Notes: a model not told the origin generated them from the letters alone. DNA of 27,033 nt from Prevotella sp. UBA6429 (GCA_002437285.1 DJOV01000081.1:1-27033); one strand, 5' to 3'. Positions 6,370-14,223 are shown, counted from the first letter of the stretch. Numbers and translations are program-made.

Positions 6370-9225
6370 TTACTTGATAACGATATTGATGATTTTACGG
6401 GGTACCACGATGACCTTCACGATGTTCTTGCCCTCGATATACTTCTGGCTTCGCTCGTCGGCCAGGGTCTCTTTCTCGATGGTCTCCTTGGTGGCGTCAG
6501 CGGCGAAGGTCTTCTGGAAACGGGCCTTGCCGTTGAAGCTGACGGTCATCTGGATTTCGTTCTCCACAAGGTACTTCTCGTCCCATGCGGGCCACTCGGC
6601 ATCGCAGACGGTGCCCTGCTCGCCCAGCTGGTGCCACAGTTCCTCGGCGATGTGGGGAGCGAAGGGAGCGATAAGGACCACGAGGTCCTTCAAGAGTTCC
6701 TTGTTGTGGCACTTCTGCTGTCCAAGTTCGTTGACGCAAATCATGAATGCGGAGATGGAAGTGTTGTATGAGAATGCCTCAATGTCTTGCGTCACCTTCT
6801 TGATGAGCTTGTGCACGTTCTTCAGGCTGTCTTGTGACGGCTCCGCGTCGTCGACGAGGTACTTGTCGGTACGGTTGTCCCAGAACAGAGCCCACAGCTT
6901 CTTCAGGAAGCGATGGCAACCGTCGATACCATTGGTATCCCAAGGCTTGCTTGCCTCCACAGGACCCAAGAACATCTCGTAGAGACGCAAGGTGTCGGCA
7001 CCATACTTCTCGACTATCATATCTGGGTTCACCACGTTGAACATACTCTTAGACATCTTCTCGATAGCCCATCCGCAGATGTACTTGCCATCCTCCAGGA
7101 TGAACTCAGCGTTCTGATACTCCGGGCGCCAAGCCTTGAATGCCTCGATGTCGAGCTGGTCGTTGCTAACGATGTTTACATCCACATGGATAGGAGTTAC
7201 GTCGTAATCCTTCTTCAAGCCACAGCTTACGAAGACAGGTGCCTTGTCGTGGTCGTCGCTGTTGATGCGATATACGAAGTTGGAGCGACCCTGGATCATA
7301 CCCTGGTTCACCAACTTCTGGAATGGCTCTTCCTTGCAGCTTACGCCGAGGTCGAAGAGGAACTTGTTCCAGAAACGAGAGTAAATCAAGTGACCGGTAG
7401 CGTGCTCGCAACCACCTACGTAGAGGTCTACGTTCTGCCAGTACTCGTCAGCCTCCTTGCTTACGAGGGCATTGTCGTTGTGTGGATCCATGTAGCGGAG
7501 GTAGTAAGCAGAAGAACCGGCGAAACCTGGCATGGTGTTGAGCTCCAATGGGAACACGGTCTTGTTATCTACGAGACTCTTGTCAACCACCTGCTTCTTC
7601 TCTACATCCCAAGCCCACTTCTTGGCGCGTCCCAATGGTGGCTCGCCCGTCTCTGTTGGCTTATAGGTCTCAATCTCAGGGAGTTCGAGTGGCAAGCACT
7701 CCTCTGGAACCATCTGTGGCATTCCGTCCTTGTAATATACAGGGAAAGGCTCGCCCCAGTAACGCTGGCGAGAGAAGATGGCGTCGCGAAGACGATAGTT
7801 CACCTTCACACGACCGATACCCTTCTCGGTAACGAACTTCTTGGTCTTAGCGATAGCCTCCTTCACGGTCAAGCCGTTGAGAGAGAAACCGTCCAAGCCC
7901 TGCTTGCCAGCCACAGGCGAGTTGGTTACGATACCTTCCTTGGCATCGAAGCTCTCCTCCGATACGTCGGCACCCTCGATAAGAGGAATGATAGGCAGGT
8001 TGAAGTGCTTGGCGAAAGCGTAGTCACGGCTATCGTGAGCAGGCACAGCCATGATGGCACCTGTGCCATAACCAGCCAATACATATTCTGAAATCCATAC
8101 TGGGATTGCCTCGCCAGTGAATGGGTTGATGGCATAACTTCCTGAGAACACACCTGTTACGCTGTGGTTGGCCATACGGTCGAGCTCGGTGCGCTTCTTC
8201 ACGTAGTCGAGATACTTCTCTACCTCTTCCTTCTGCTCGGCGGTAGTTACCTGCTGAACATACTCGCTCTCTGGAGCCAAGACCATGAAGGTAACACCAA
8301 ACATGGTATCGGCACGGGTGGTGAAGATGGTGAACTTCACGTCGCTGTCCTTCACAGAGAACACGACCTCTGTACCTTCGGAACGACCAATCCAGTTCTT
8401 CTGAGTCTCCTTGATGGAGTCGCTCCACTGGATAGTCTCCAGTCCGTCGAGCAAACGCTGGGAGTAAGCGGAAGTACGCAAGCACCACTGCTGCATCTTC
8501 TTCTGGATGACAGGATAGCCACCACGCTCGCTCACGCCGTTCACAACCTCGTCGTTGGCAAGTACCGTACCCAAGCCTGGGCACCAGTTCACCATCGTCT
8601 CGCCGAGGTAAGCGATGCGGTAGTTCATCAATACCTGCTGCTTCTTCACGTCGTCGTAGTTGTTCCACTCCTCGGCAGTGAAGTCAAGCTGCTCGTTCTG
8701 AGCCACGTTGAGGTCGGCAGAACCCTTCTCCTCGAAGTGCTTGATGAGCTTCTCGATAGGTTGCGCCTTCTGGCAAGCGTTGCAGAAGAAGGAGTTGAAC
8801 ATCTTCTCGAAAGCCCACTGAGTCCAATGGTAATACTTGGGGTCGCAGGTGCGAACCTCGCGGTCCCAGTCGAAAGAGAAGCCGATCTTGTCGAGCTGCT
8901 CACGGTAGCGGTTGATGTTGGCAACGGTAGTTACCTCAGGATGCTGACCTGTCTGGATGGCATACTGCTCGGCGGGCAGTCCGTAGGCGTCGTAACCCAT
9001 GGGGTTGAGCACGTTGAAGCCACACTGGCGCTTGTAGCGGGCATATATGTCGCTGGCGATGTAGCCCAAGGGGTGACCCACGTGCAGGCCGGCTCCCGAC
9101 GGGTAGGGGAACATGTTGAGCACATAGTACTTCTTGCGGCTGGGGTCCTCCGTCACCTTGTAGGTCTTCTGCTCCACCCACGTCTGTTGCCACTTTTTCT
9201 CAATTTCTCTGAAATCGTAGTTCAT
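6370..9225 (-). CDS. leuS: Leucyl-tRNA synthetase
   Basis: This 951-residue class I synthetase charges tRNA-Leu in the cytosol. The HIGH motif appears as HVGH at residues 48-51 within PYPSGAGLHVGHPLGY, and the KMSKS motif is intact at residues 723-727. Between them lie the zinc-type and editing (CP1) insertions, with the threonine-rich editing motif FTTRADTMFG recognisable. Length fits bacterial LeuRS with the Bacteroidota insertions. The start MNYDFREIEKKWQ is the usual N-terminus; a longer reading of 40 residues crosses the promoter and is rejected. Codon choice changes inside the gene: the first about 95 codons and the last about 100 favour AGC, CCC and GGC like the neighbours, while the middle favours TCT/TCC, CCT, GGT, GTA and ACT. 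This may reflect homologous recombination. Confidence 0.97.
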   Translation of the reverse strand: MNYDFREIEKKWQQTWVEQKTYKVTEDPSRKKYYVLNMFPYPSGAGLHVGHPLGYIASDIYARYKRQCGFNVLNPMGYDAYGLPAEQYAIQTGQHPEVTTVANINRYREQLDKIGFSFDWDREVRTCDPKYYHWTQWAFEKMFNSFFCNACQKAQPIEKLIKHFEEKGSADLNVAQNEQLDFTAEEWNNYDDVKKQQVLMNYRIAYLGETMVNWCPGLGTVLANDEVVNGVSERGGYPVIQKKMQQWCLRTSAYSQRLLDGLETIQWSDSIKETQKNWIGRSEGTEVVFSVKDSDVKFTIFTTRADTMFGVTFMVLAPESEYVQQVTTAEQKEEVEKYLDYVKKRTELDRMANHSVTGVFSGSYAINPFTGEAIPVWISEYVLAGYGTGAIMAVPAHDSRDYAFAKHFNLPIIPLIEGADVSEESFDAKEGIVTNSPVAGKQGLDGFSLNGLTVKEAIAKTKKFVTEKGIGRVKVNYRLRDAIFSRQRYWGEPFPVYYKDGMPQMVPEECLPLELPEIETYKPTETGEPPLGRAKKWAWDVEKKQVVDKSLVDNKTVFPLELNTMPGFAGSSAYYLRYMDPHNDNALVSKEADEYWQNVDLYVGGCEHATGHLIYSRFWNKFLFDLGVSCKEEPFQKLVNQGMIQGRSNFVYRINSDDHDKAPVFVSCGLKKDYDVTPIHVDVNIVSNDQLDIEAFKAWRPEYQNAEFILEDGKYICGWAIEKMSKSMFNVVNPDMIVEKYGADTLRLYEMFLGPVEASKPWDTNGIDGCHRFLKKLWALFWDNRTDKYLVDDAEPSQDSLKNVHKLIKKVTQDIEAFSYNTSISAFMICVNELGQQKCHNKELLKDLVVLIAPFAPHIAEELWHQLGEQGTVCDAEWPAWDEKYLVENEIQMTVSFNGKARFQKTFAADATKETIEKETLADERSQKYIEGKNIVKVIVVPRKIINIVIK

Positions 9226-9290
9226 TGCGTTATCTTGTTGTTTTGTTTTTCGTGTCTGAAACGTTGTGTCTCTAAAAATAAATATGTATG

Positions 9291-9321
9291 CAAAGTTACG
9301 CCAAAAAGTAGAGAACGCAAA
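9291..9321 (-). promoter_or_regulatory. leuS operon promoter
   Basis: On the minus strand TTTG (9318-9321), a 19-nt spacer and TAACTTTG (9291-9298) match the Bacteroidota primary sigma consensus (TTTG, 19-21 nt, TAnnTTTG) exactly. The leader to the leuS ATG is about 60 nt and AT-rich. Confidence 0.85.
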
Positions 9322-9386
9322 GCGAACGCTTTCTTTTCTTTTCACACTGGCATATTATTAGGGCTGGTGACCAAAATGCTTGCGAC

Positions 9387-9398
9387 GGGCATATGCCC
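9387..9398. promoter_or_regulatory. Perfect 12-bp palindrome GGGCATATGCCC
   Basis: A self-complementary 12-mer sits in the middle of the leuS/AraC intergenic region, clear of both promoters. It could bind a dimeric regulator, but there is only one copy in view. Confidence 0.35.
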
Positions 9399-9451
9399 TG
9401 GAAAGGGAGGATTGCAGGAGGTGTGGTGGCAGCGGCAGGCCATCTTTGTTG

Positions 9452-9475
9452 CCTGTTTGAAAACCTGTTTGAAAA
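9452..9475 (+). repeat. Perfect tandem 12-nt repeat upstream of the AraC-gene promoter
   Basis: CCTGTTTGAAAA occurs twice head to tail (9452-9463 and 9464-9475), ending 17 nt before the -33 box of the AraC-gene promoter. Direct repeats just upstream of a promoter are the usual form of AraC-family sites, so autoregulation is plausible, though 12-nt spacing is shorter than the roughly two helical turns often seen. Confidence 0.6.
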
Positions 9476-9492
9476 TGTTACTTACCCATTTA

Positions 9493-9524
9493 TTTGCGGC
9501 AGTGACAATATTTTTTTATTTTTG
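9493..9524 (+). promoter_or_regulatory. Promoter of the AraC-family gene
   Basis: TTTG (9493-9496), a 20-nt spacer and TATTTTTG (9517-9524) match the Bacteroidota consensus exactly. Transcription would start near 9530, leaving a leader of about 55-60 nt before the ATG at 9589. Confidence 0.82.
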
Positions 9525-9588
9525 CAGCATGGTTTACTAAAACGGAGCTCATGCCTTGCAGTCCGCAACCTTACAAACTACAATCATT

Positions 9589-10446
9589 ATGCAAATACCT
9601 ATCGAATCGTTCAACTTGCAGATGCTCAATGTGGGCTTTGCCCACCACGACGGCGACTGGAACTGGCAAGAGGTCAGTTCGCCGTTCACGCGCATCTATT
9701 GTGTCACACAAGGTGAGGCGTACCTCCATATGAATGGAGGTGTCATCGACTTGGTGCCAGGCCGTCTGTACATGATACCGGCCTACGTGGTGCACTCATA
9801 CGAGTGCCATGGCCCGTTCGGCCATTATTACCTGCACGTCTACGAGGGGTTCAAGAACCAAGTGGACCTCTTCGAGCACTACAATTTTCCCATCGAGGTG
9901 GTGGCCGAGGAGATAGACGCCACACTCTTCAGAATCATGTGCGAGGAGCATCCCGAGGCCAAGCTGCCCGAGAGTGACCCCAAGTCGTACGACAACACGA
10001 CAACCTTCGTCGACTATGTGAAGCGTTACAACAACATGTCGCTCTGGCAGAAGATGCGCCTGCGCAGCGCCATCCTCAAGCTCATGTCCAATTTTCTGAA
10101 GGAAGCCACACTCAAGCCGTGGACACTCAGCGAGCGCATGATGAAGGTGCTCTCGTACATCAACGCCAACATACACAAGACCATCACCATGGACCAGTTA
10201 GCCGATGTGGCCTGCATCTCCACGCCTTATCTTATACGTCTTTTCCGCAGTAACTTCGGAACCTCGCCACTGCAGTACATCAACAAGAAAAAAATAGAAA
10301 GGGCCCAGCTCATGCTCATCACCGAGGACTTGCCCTGCAAGGAGATAGCATACAAGTTAGGGTTCAACGATGCGTCTTACTTTATCCGTCTTTTCAAGAA
10401 AACCACAGGACAAACGCCACAGGAATACAGGGCCTACAGATTGTAG
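9589..10446 (+). CDS. AraC-family transcriptional regulator
   Basis: This 285-residue regulator has an N-terminal cupin-like ligand-binding domain (residues about 15-95, with RIYCVTQGEAYLHMNGG and LVPGRLYMIPAYVVHSYE) and a C-terminal double helix-turn-helix of about 100 residues starting near residue 184 (TMDQLADVACISTPYLIRLF; then EIAYKLGFNDASYFIRLFKK). I chose the ATG at 9589 (MQIPIESF) over a TTG eleven codons upstream. The arrangement is that of sugar-responsive AraC activators. The gene sits in front of the fucose/L-galactose-type operon on the same strand but separated by 478 bp, so it is the obvious candidate regulator; the inducer is inferred to be the sugar or a pathway intermediate. 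Confidence 0.93.
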   Translation: MQIPIESFNLQMLNVGFAHHDGDWNWQEVSSPFTRIYCVTQGEAYLHMNGGVIDLVPGRLYMIPAYVVHSYECHGPFGHYYLHVYEGFKNQVDLFEHYNFPIEVVAEEIDATLFRIMCEEHPEAKLPESDPKSYDNTTTFVDYVKRYNNMSLWQKMRLRSAILKLMSNFLKEATLKPWTLSERMMKVLSYINANIHKTITMDQLADVACISTPYLIRLFRSNFGTSPLQYINKKKIERAQLMLITEDLPCKEIAYKLGFNDASYFIRLFKKTTGQTPQEYRAYRL

Positions 10447-10565
10447 GCTCGCATTGGGCATGGTGTATGTTTCTGACTAAAAATCCATACAAAATCCATC
10501 CATTAACCAGTCGTCACGCCGCCACTCAAAATGTCGGGTGAAACCTTGTTGTCCTATTCAAGCTT

Positions 10566-10621
10566 CTCTAAGTTTGCGGAAGCGCCATGAGAGTTTAACA
10601 AGCTCTAAGTTTGCAGAAGCG
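10566..10621 (+). repeat. Pair of 19-nt direct repeats, period 37
   Basis: CTCTAAGTTTGCGGAAGCG (10566-10584) recurs at 10603-10621 with one mismatch (CTCTAAGTTTGCAGAAGCG). Both contain TAAGTTTG, which fits the -7 consensus TAnnTTTG; the first has CTTG 20 nt upstream, a near -33 box. They may be operators or a promoter for an unseen transcript. Confidence 0.65.
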
Positions 10622-10634
10622 GTATGAAGGTCCG

Positions 10635-10666
10635 GTAAGCACCTTGGTCAGGGTTAGGGTGCTTAC
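10635..10666 (+). other. Stem-loop with 9-bp perfect stem
   Basis: GTAAGCACC (10635-10643) pairs with GGTGCTTAC (10658-10666) across a 14-nt loop. No T-run follows on either strand, so it is not a standard terminator. It could be part of a small RNA or a protein-binding site. Confidence 0.5.
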
Positions 10667-10873
10667 TGTGCCCCGGCTTTGCATCATGGGCCGCTATCCG
10701 GTAATTCAAACAAGCTTGACCGCATTTGCCTTGCACGATGATGCAGTCCTATTTTGCCCCAATCCGAAACTGGAAGACCAATAACGATGAAATCTAACGA
10801 ACAATCTGCCTTAATATCAAATTTGTCCTATTATCAGTAAATAAAATGCAACAGCCATACAGGTAAATGTTAG

Positions 10874-10881
10874 TAAATTTG
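10874..10881 (+). promoter_or_regulatory. -7 box of the sugar-utilisation operon
   Basis: TAAATTTG matches TAnnTTTG, about 44 nt before the first ATG of the operon. No TTTG is found 19-21 nt upstream, which suggests that the promoter needs an activator, fitting the AraC-family gene next door. Confidence 0.5.
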
Positions 10882-10924
10882 CGAATGGAAAAGAACTTTA
10901 AGACCATAATAAAAACTAAAGCTG

Positions 10925-11875
10925 ATGATGAAATATACAGAGATAGGAAAGACGGGGATGAAAGTGTCACGTCTATGCTTCGGGGCATCGTCACTCGGAA
11001 GCGTTTTCCATACTACCAACGAAGAAGACTGTTACAAGGCTGTGGAAGTGGCTATCGAAGGGGGTATCAATTTTATTGACGTGAGTCCTTACTATGGCCA
11101 CTACAAGGCTGAGACGGTGCTTGGCAGGGCGCTGAAGCGCATACCGCGCGACAAGTACTTCCTCAGCACCAAGGTGGGACGCTACGGCAAGGACGGTGTC
11201 AACACATGGGACTACTCGGCCAAGCGCGCCACAGAAAGTGTCTATGAGAGCATGGAGCGTCTTGGCATAGACCACATCGACCTCATCAATGTGCATGACA
11301 TTGAGTTTCAGGCTGCCCTGCCAGGCGGACTGCAGAAGGTGGTCGACGAGACATTGCCAGCGCTGGTCGAACTGAAGAAGAAAGGCGTGGTGGGACACGT
11401 GGGCATCACCGACCTGCAACTGGAAAACCTCAAGTGGGTCATCGACCACTGCGAGGAGGGTACCGTGGAGAGTGTGCTCAACTTCTGCCATTACTGTCTC
11501 AATGATGACAAACTTGCCGACTATCTTGACTATTTTGAGAGCAAGGGTGTCGGCGTTATCAATGCGTCGCCTCTCAGCATGGGACTGCTTACGCAGCGCG
11601 GCGTGCCCGACTGGCATCCGGCCCCGAAGCCGTTGGTGGAAGCATGCGCAAGGGCCGCCCGTTTCTGCAATGAGCGCCACTACCCCATTGAGAAGCTCGC
11701 CATACAGTACTCTGTGAGCAATCCCCGCATCGCCGGCACGCTCTTCTCTTCGGCCAACCCCGACAACGTGCGGCGCAACATCGAGTGGGCCAACGAGGAA
11801 CCCGACTGGCAACTCGTGGACGAGGTGAGGAAAATCATTGGCGACCAGCAACGAGTGACATGGGCCAATTCATAA
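10925..11875 (+). CDS. Aldo/keto reductase, putative L-fucose/L-galactose 1-dehydrogenase
   Basis: This 316-residue cytosolic enzyme has the AKR barrel signatures: MKYTEIGKTGMKVSRLCFG at the N-terminus and a visible catalytic tetrad Asp52, Tyr57 (IDVSPYYG), Lys83 (STKVGR) and His124 (INVHD). The overall pattern resembles plant L-galactose dehydrogenase and bacterial D-threo-aldose/L-fucose 1-dehydrogenases, which oxidise the sugar at C1 to the lactone with NAD(P). The next gene, a lactonase-type hydrolase, supports this. Two in-frame ATGs (10925, 10928) are equally good starts. It is the first of nine co-directional genes. Substrate is inferred from the neighbours (FucP-type transporter, fucosidase); L-galactose is a real alternative. 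Confidence 0.88.
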   Translation: MMKYTEIGKTGMKVSRLCFGASSLGSVFHTTNEEDCYKAVEVAIEGGINFIDVSPYYGHYKAETVLGRALKRIPRDKYFLSTKVGRYGKDGVNTWDYSAKRATESVYESMERLGIDHIDLINVHDIEFQAALPGGLQKVVDETLPALVELKKKGVVGHVGITDLQLENLKWVIDHCEEGTVESVLNFCHYCLNDDKLADYLDYFESKGVGVINASPLSMGLLTQRGVPDWHPAPKPLVEACARAARFCNERHYPIEKLAIQYSVSNPRIAGTLFSSANPDNVRRNIEWANEEPDWQLVDEVRKIIGDQQRVTWANS

Positions 11876-11906
11876 TGATCCCAACTCTTTAACATCGTAT
11901 AATAAT

Positions 11907-12827
11907 ATGCCAGCTATGACCATCATTGACGCACATTCGCACCTGTGGCTCAAGCAAGACACCACGGTCAATGGCAAGCGTATCCTGACAACAAAGAACG
12001 GGCGCAGCATCTTCATGGACGAAGAAGTGCAGATGTTGCCGCCATTCATGATCGACGGGAAAAACAGCGCTGAGGTTTTCCTGTCCAACATGAACTACGC
12101 CCAGGTGGGTGCGGCTGTGGTCGTGCAGGAAATCATCGACGGCAACCAAAACGACTATCTCGCTGATGTGCAGCGTAGATACCCCGACAGGTTCTTCTGC
12201 ATGGGCGCACCACGGTTTACGCAGCAAGGCACCGTGGTTGACGGCCTTGCTGACGCGTGTGCCGTGCTGGCGAGCGGTCTCAAGGGCATTGCGCTGCCTG
12301 GACACCGGCTCACCACACCATTGCAAGACCTCATGCCTATGTTCAAGTACATGGAGAAGCGGGGCATGATACTCTCCATGTGTCTGGGAGACGACAAGCG
12401 CCAGATAGGCGAGATGAGGGAGGTTATCGGCGAGTGCCCACGGCTCAAGGTGGCCATAGGACACTTCGGCATGGTCACCACCGATTCCTTTGAGAGTCAG
12501 GTGCTCCTGGCACGCGAGGGCGAGCACGTGATGATAGAGTCGGGAGGCATCACATGGCTTTTCCACAAGGAGTTTTACCCCTACCCGTCTGCCATCAGGA
12601 GCATACGCCGAGCCTGCGACCTCGTGGGTATGGACCGGCTCATGTGGGGCAGCGACTATCCACGCACCATCACGGCCATCACCTACAAGATGTCGTACGA
12701 CTTCGTGAGCAAGTCGGCCGAACTGACAGAAAGGGAGAAACAACTCTTCCTCGGACAAAACGCGGAGGCGTTCTACGGCTTCAAGAACCTACCCCAACTG
12801 CCGTACGTCAAGAATATGTCCGAATAG
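11907..12827 (+). CDS. Amidohydrolase-2 / COG3618-type hydrolase, putative L-fucono- or L-galactono-lactonase
   Basis: This 306-residue TIM-barrel metal hydrolase starts with TIIDAHSHLW, the metal-binding HxH pair (His10, His12), and ends with the family motif MWGSDYPRT (Asp250). Members in sugar operons open 1,4- or 1,5-lactones to the aldonate; the one of the oxidative fucose pathway is L-fuconolactonase. The context, 31 bp after an aldose 1-dehydrogenase and before a FucP-type transporter, fits this. Other COG3618 members are decarboxylases or amidohydrolases, so the assignment depends on context. It acts in the cytosol (no signal peptide). Confidence 0.85.
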   Translation: MPAMTIIDAHSHLWLKQDTTVNGKRILTTKNGRSIFMDEEVQMLPPFMIDGKNSAEVFLSNMNYAQVGAAVVVQEIIDGNQNDYLADVQRRYPDRFFCMGAPRFTQQGTVVDGLADACAVLASGLKGIALPGHRLTTPLQDLMPMFKYMEKRGMILSMCLGDDKRQIGEMREVIGECPRLKVAIGHFGMVTTDSFESQVLLAREGEHVMIESGGITWLFHKEFYPYPSAIRSIRRACDLVGMDRLMWGSDYPRTITAITYKMSYDFVSKSAELTEREKQLFLGQNAEAFYGFKNLPQLPYVKNMSE

Positions 12828-12831
12828 AATG

Positions 12832-12879
12832 CTGCTTGCCTCCAGACAGGAGCCTCACGATGCAGGCACATGCAAGCAG
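12832..12879 (+). ncRNA. Possible three-way-junction RNA element upstream of the transporter gene
   Basis: In the 124-nt gap between the lactonase and transporter genes, CTGCTTGC (12832-12839) pairs perfectly with GCAAGCAG (12872-12879). Inside lie two small hairpins: CTCC/GGAG (12840-12843 with 12849-12852) and CCT/AGG (12853-12855 with 12864-12866). Together they can fold as a compact three-way junction about 72 nt before the transporter ATG. There is no following U-run. It may be a leader element, a processing site, or chance. Confidence 0.35.
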
Positions 12880-12951
12880 TATCCCTTCTCTGCGACAACA
12901 AACACGATACGCCAAAAATCGTAAGAACCTAAAAACCAATACGGTCAACCT

Positions 12952-14223
12952 ATGAAAAAGAACACCATAGCGCTTTCGCTCATATTCTGCCTCTTCTTCC
13001 TGTGGGCCATCAGCAGCAACCTGCTACCCACCATGATCAGGCAGCTTATGAAGACTTGTGAGCTCAATACCTTCGAGGCGTCTTTCACCGAGAGCGCCTA
13101 TTGGCTCGCCTATTTCCTGTGCCCCATACCCATAGCCATGTTCATGAAGAGATACAGCTACCGCTCCGGCATCATCGTCGGCTTGCTGCTCGCAGCCACC
13201 GGGGGCCTGCTCTTCCTGCCGGCGGCCATGCTGAAGAGCTATGGGGTGTATCTTGCTATCTTTTTCATCATTGCCACCGGCATGTGCTTCCTCGAGACAG
13301 CCGCCAACCCTTACGTCACAGCCCTTGGCGACCCGGCCACGGCCACGAGACGGCTCAACTTGGCGCAGTCGTTCAACGGACTGGGCGCCTTCATCTCGGC
13401 GATGTTTCTCAGCAAGCTCGTGTTGAGCGGACAAAACTACACGCGTGACACGCTACCCGCCGATTTTCCCGGAGGATGGGAGGGATACATCAACATGGAG
13501 ACCGACTCCATGAAGTTGCCTTACATCATCTTGGCTGGCGTGCTGATCATCGTGGCGATTGTGCTCGTAAGGCAAAAACTGCCGAGGGTGGAAGACCAGG
13601 AGGCGGCAGTCGATAGACAGGACGGCAAGGAGAAAAGCCATAAGCTCATCGATTTCAGCACCTTGCGTCATCCGCACCTCAAGTGGGGCGTCATAGCACA
13701 GTTTTTCTACAATGGCGGACAGACGGCCATCAACAGTCTCTTCCTTGTATACTGCTGCACTTACGTAGGCATCGACGAGGGGACGGCCACGACATTCTTC
13801 GGTTTCTATATGCTCGCCTTCCTGGCCGGCCGGTGGATCGGCACGTTGCTCATGGCCCGCTTTGCGCCCGAGAAGATGTTGCTCGTCTACGCTCTCGCCA
13901 ACATCATGCTGTGCATCGTGGTGACATGCCTGGGAGGTATGGCCGGCATGTACGCCATGCTTGCCATCTCGTTCTTCATGTCGATCATGTATCCGACGCA
14001 GTTCTCGCTTGCCATCACCGGACTGGGCTCGCAGACCAAGTCGGGATCGGCCTTTCTCGTCATGGCCATCGTGGGTAACGCTTGCGTGCCGCAACTCACG
14101 GCTTACGTCATGCACACCCATGAGCAGACCTATCAGATCGCTTACGTCATTCCCATGGTCTGTTTTGCGGTGTGTGCCTTCTACGGATGGAGATACAAGG
14201 CGCTTCTGGCCAAGAAAAGATAG
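12952..14223 (+). CDS. FucP-family MFS sugar:proton symporter (variant lacking the FucP Asp46)
   Basis: This 423-residue protein has about twelve membrane segments and aligns by eye to E. coli FucP (L-fucose, L-galactose and D-arabinose symporter): FFLWAISSNL, PIPIAMFMKRYSYRSGII, CFLETAANPYVT, LNLAQSFNGLGAFIS, FYNGGQTAINS and SIMYPTQFSLAI all have direct counterparts. The Glu of LETAANP (FucP Glu135) is kept. The Asp of FucP's NNLND motif (Asp46), thought to take part in proton coupling, is replaced: the matching stretch here reads SSNLLP, with Pro26 at that position. The protein is therefore a FucP relative whose coupling or substrate may differ. It lies between the lactonase and MDR dehydrogenase genes of the same operon. 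Confidence 0.9.
   Translation: MKKNTIALSLIFCLFFLWAISSNLLPTMIRQLMKTCELNTFEASFTESAYWLAYFLCPIPIAMFMKRYSYRSGIIVGLLLAATGGLLFLPAAMLKSYGVYLAIFFIIATGMCFLETAANPYVTALGDPATATRRLNLAQSFNGLGAFISAMFLSKLVLSGQNYTRDTLPADFPGGWEGYINMETDSMKLPYIILAGVLIIVAIVLVRQKLPRVEDQEAAVDRQDGKEKSHKLIDFSTLRHPHLKWGVIAQFFYNGGQTAINSLFLVYCCTYVGIDEGTATTFFGFYMLAFLAGRWIGTLLMARFAPEKMLLVYALANIMLCIVVTCLGGMAGMYAMLAISFFMSIMYPTQFSLAITGLGSQTKSGSAFLVMAIVGNACVPQLTAYVMHTHEQTYQIAYVIPMVCFAVCAFYGWRYKALLAKKR

Larger units (their letters stand above)
9226..9588. other. Divergent intergenic region between leuS and the AraC gene
   Basis: This 363-bp region has no convincing gene. It holds the leuS promoter on the left, the AraC-gene promoter on the right, a perfect 12-bp palindrome (9387-9398) and a perfect tandem 12-mer (9452-9475). 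Readings that cross it in other frames have no family resemblance. Confidence 0.8.
10447..10924. other. 478-bp non-coding region before the sugar operon
   Basis: No credible gene is seen. The region contains a 19-nt direct repeat pair (10566-10621), a 9-bp stem-loop (10635-10666), a second TCCGGTAA copy near 10695, and an AT-rich right third ending in a -7 box for the operon. The length is unusual next to the otherwise short gaps in this gene run; it may hold operator sites, a small RNA or remains of a lost gene. Confidence 0.7.

Noticed and set aside
5605..6771. Plus-strand frame of about 390 codons across the yitT-family gene
   Set aside because: Antisense shadow rich in His, Asp and Val; it crosses two well-supported genes and shows no motif.
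8164..9540. Plus-strand frame of about 460 codons across the 5' part of leuS and the intergenic region
   Set aside because: Antisense to leuS; it runs through the leuS promoter and has no family features.
9556..9588. TTG start for the AraC-family gene
   Set aside because: The ATG at 9589 gives the usual N-terminus length, and the eleven extra residues have no domain support.
10566..10621. CRISPR-like array
   Set aside because: Only two 19-nt copies with an 18-nt gap, no palindromic repeat ends and no cas genes.
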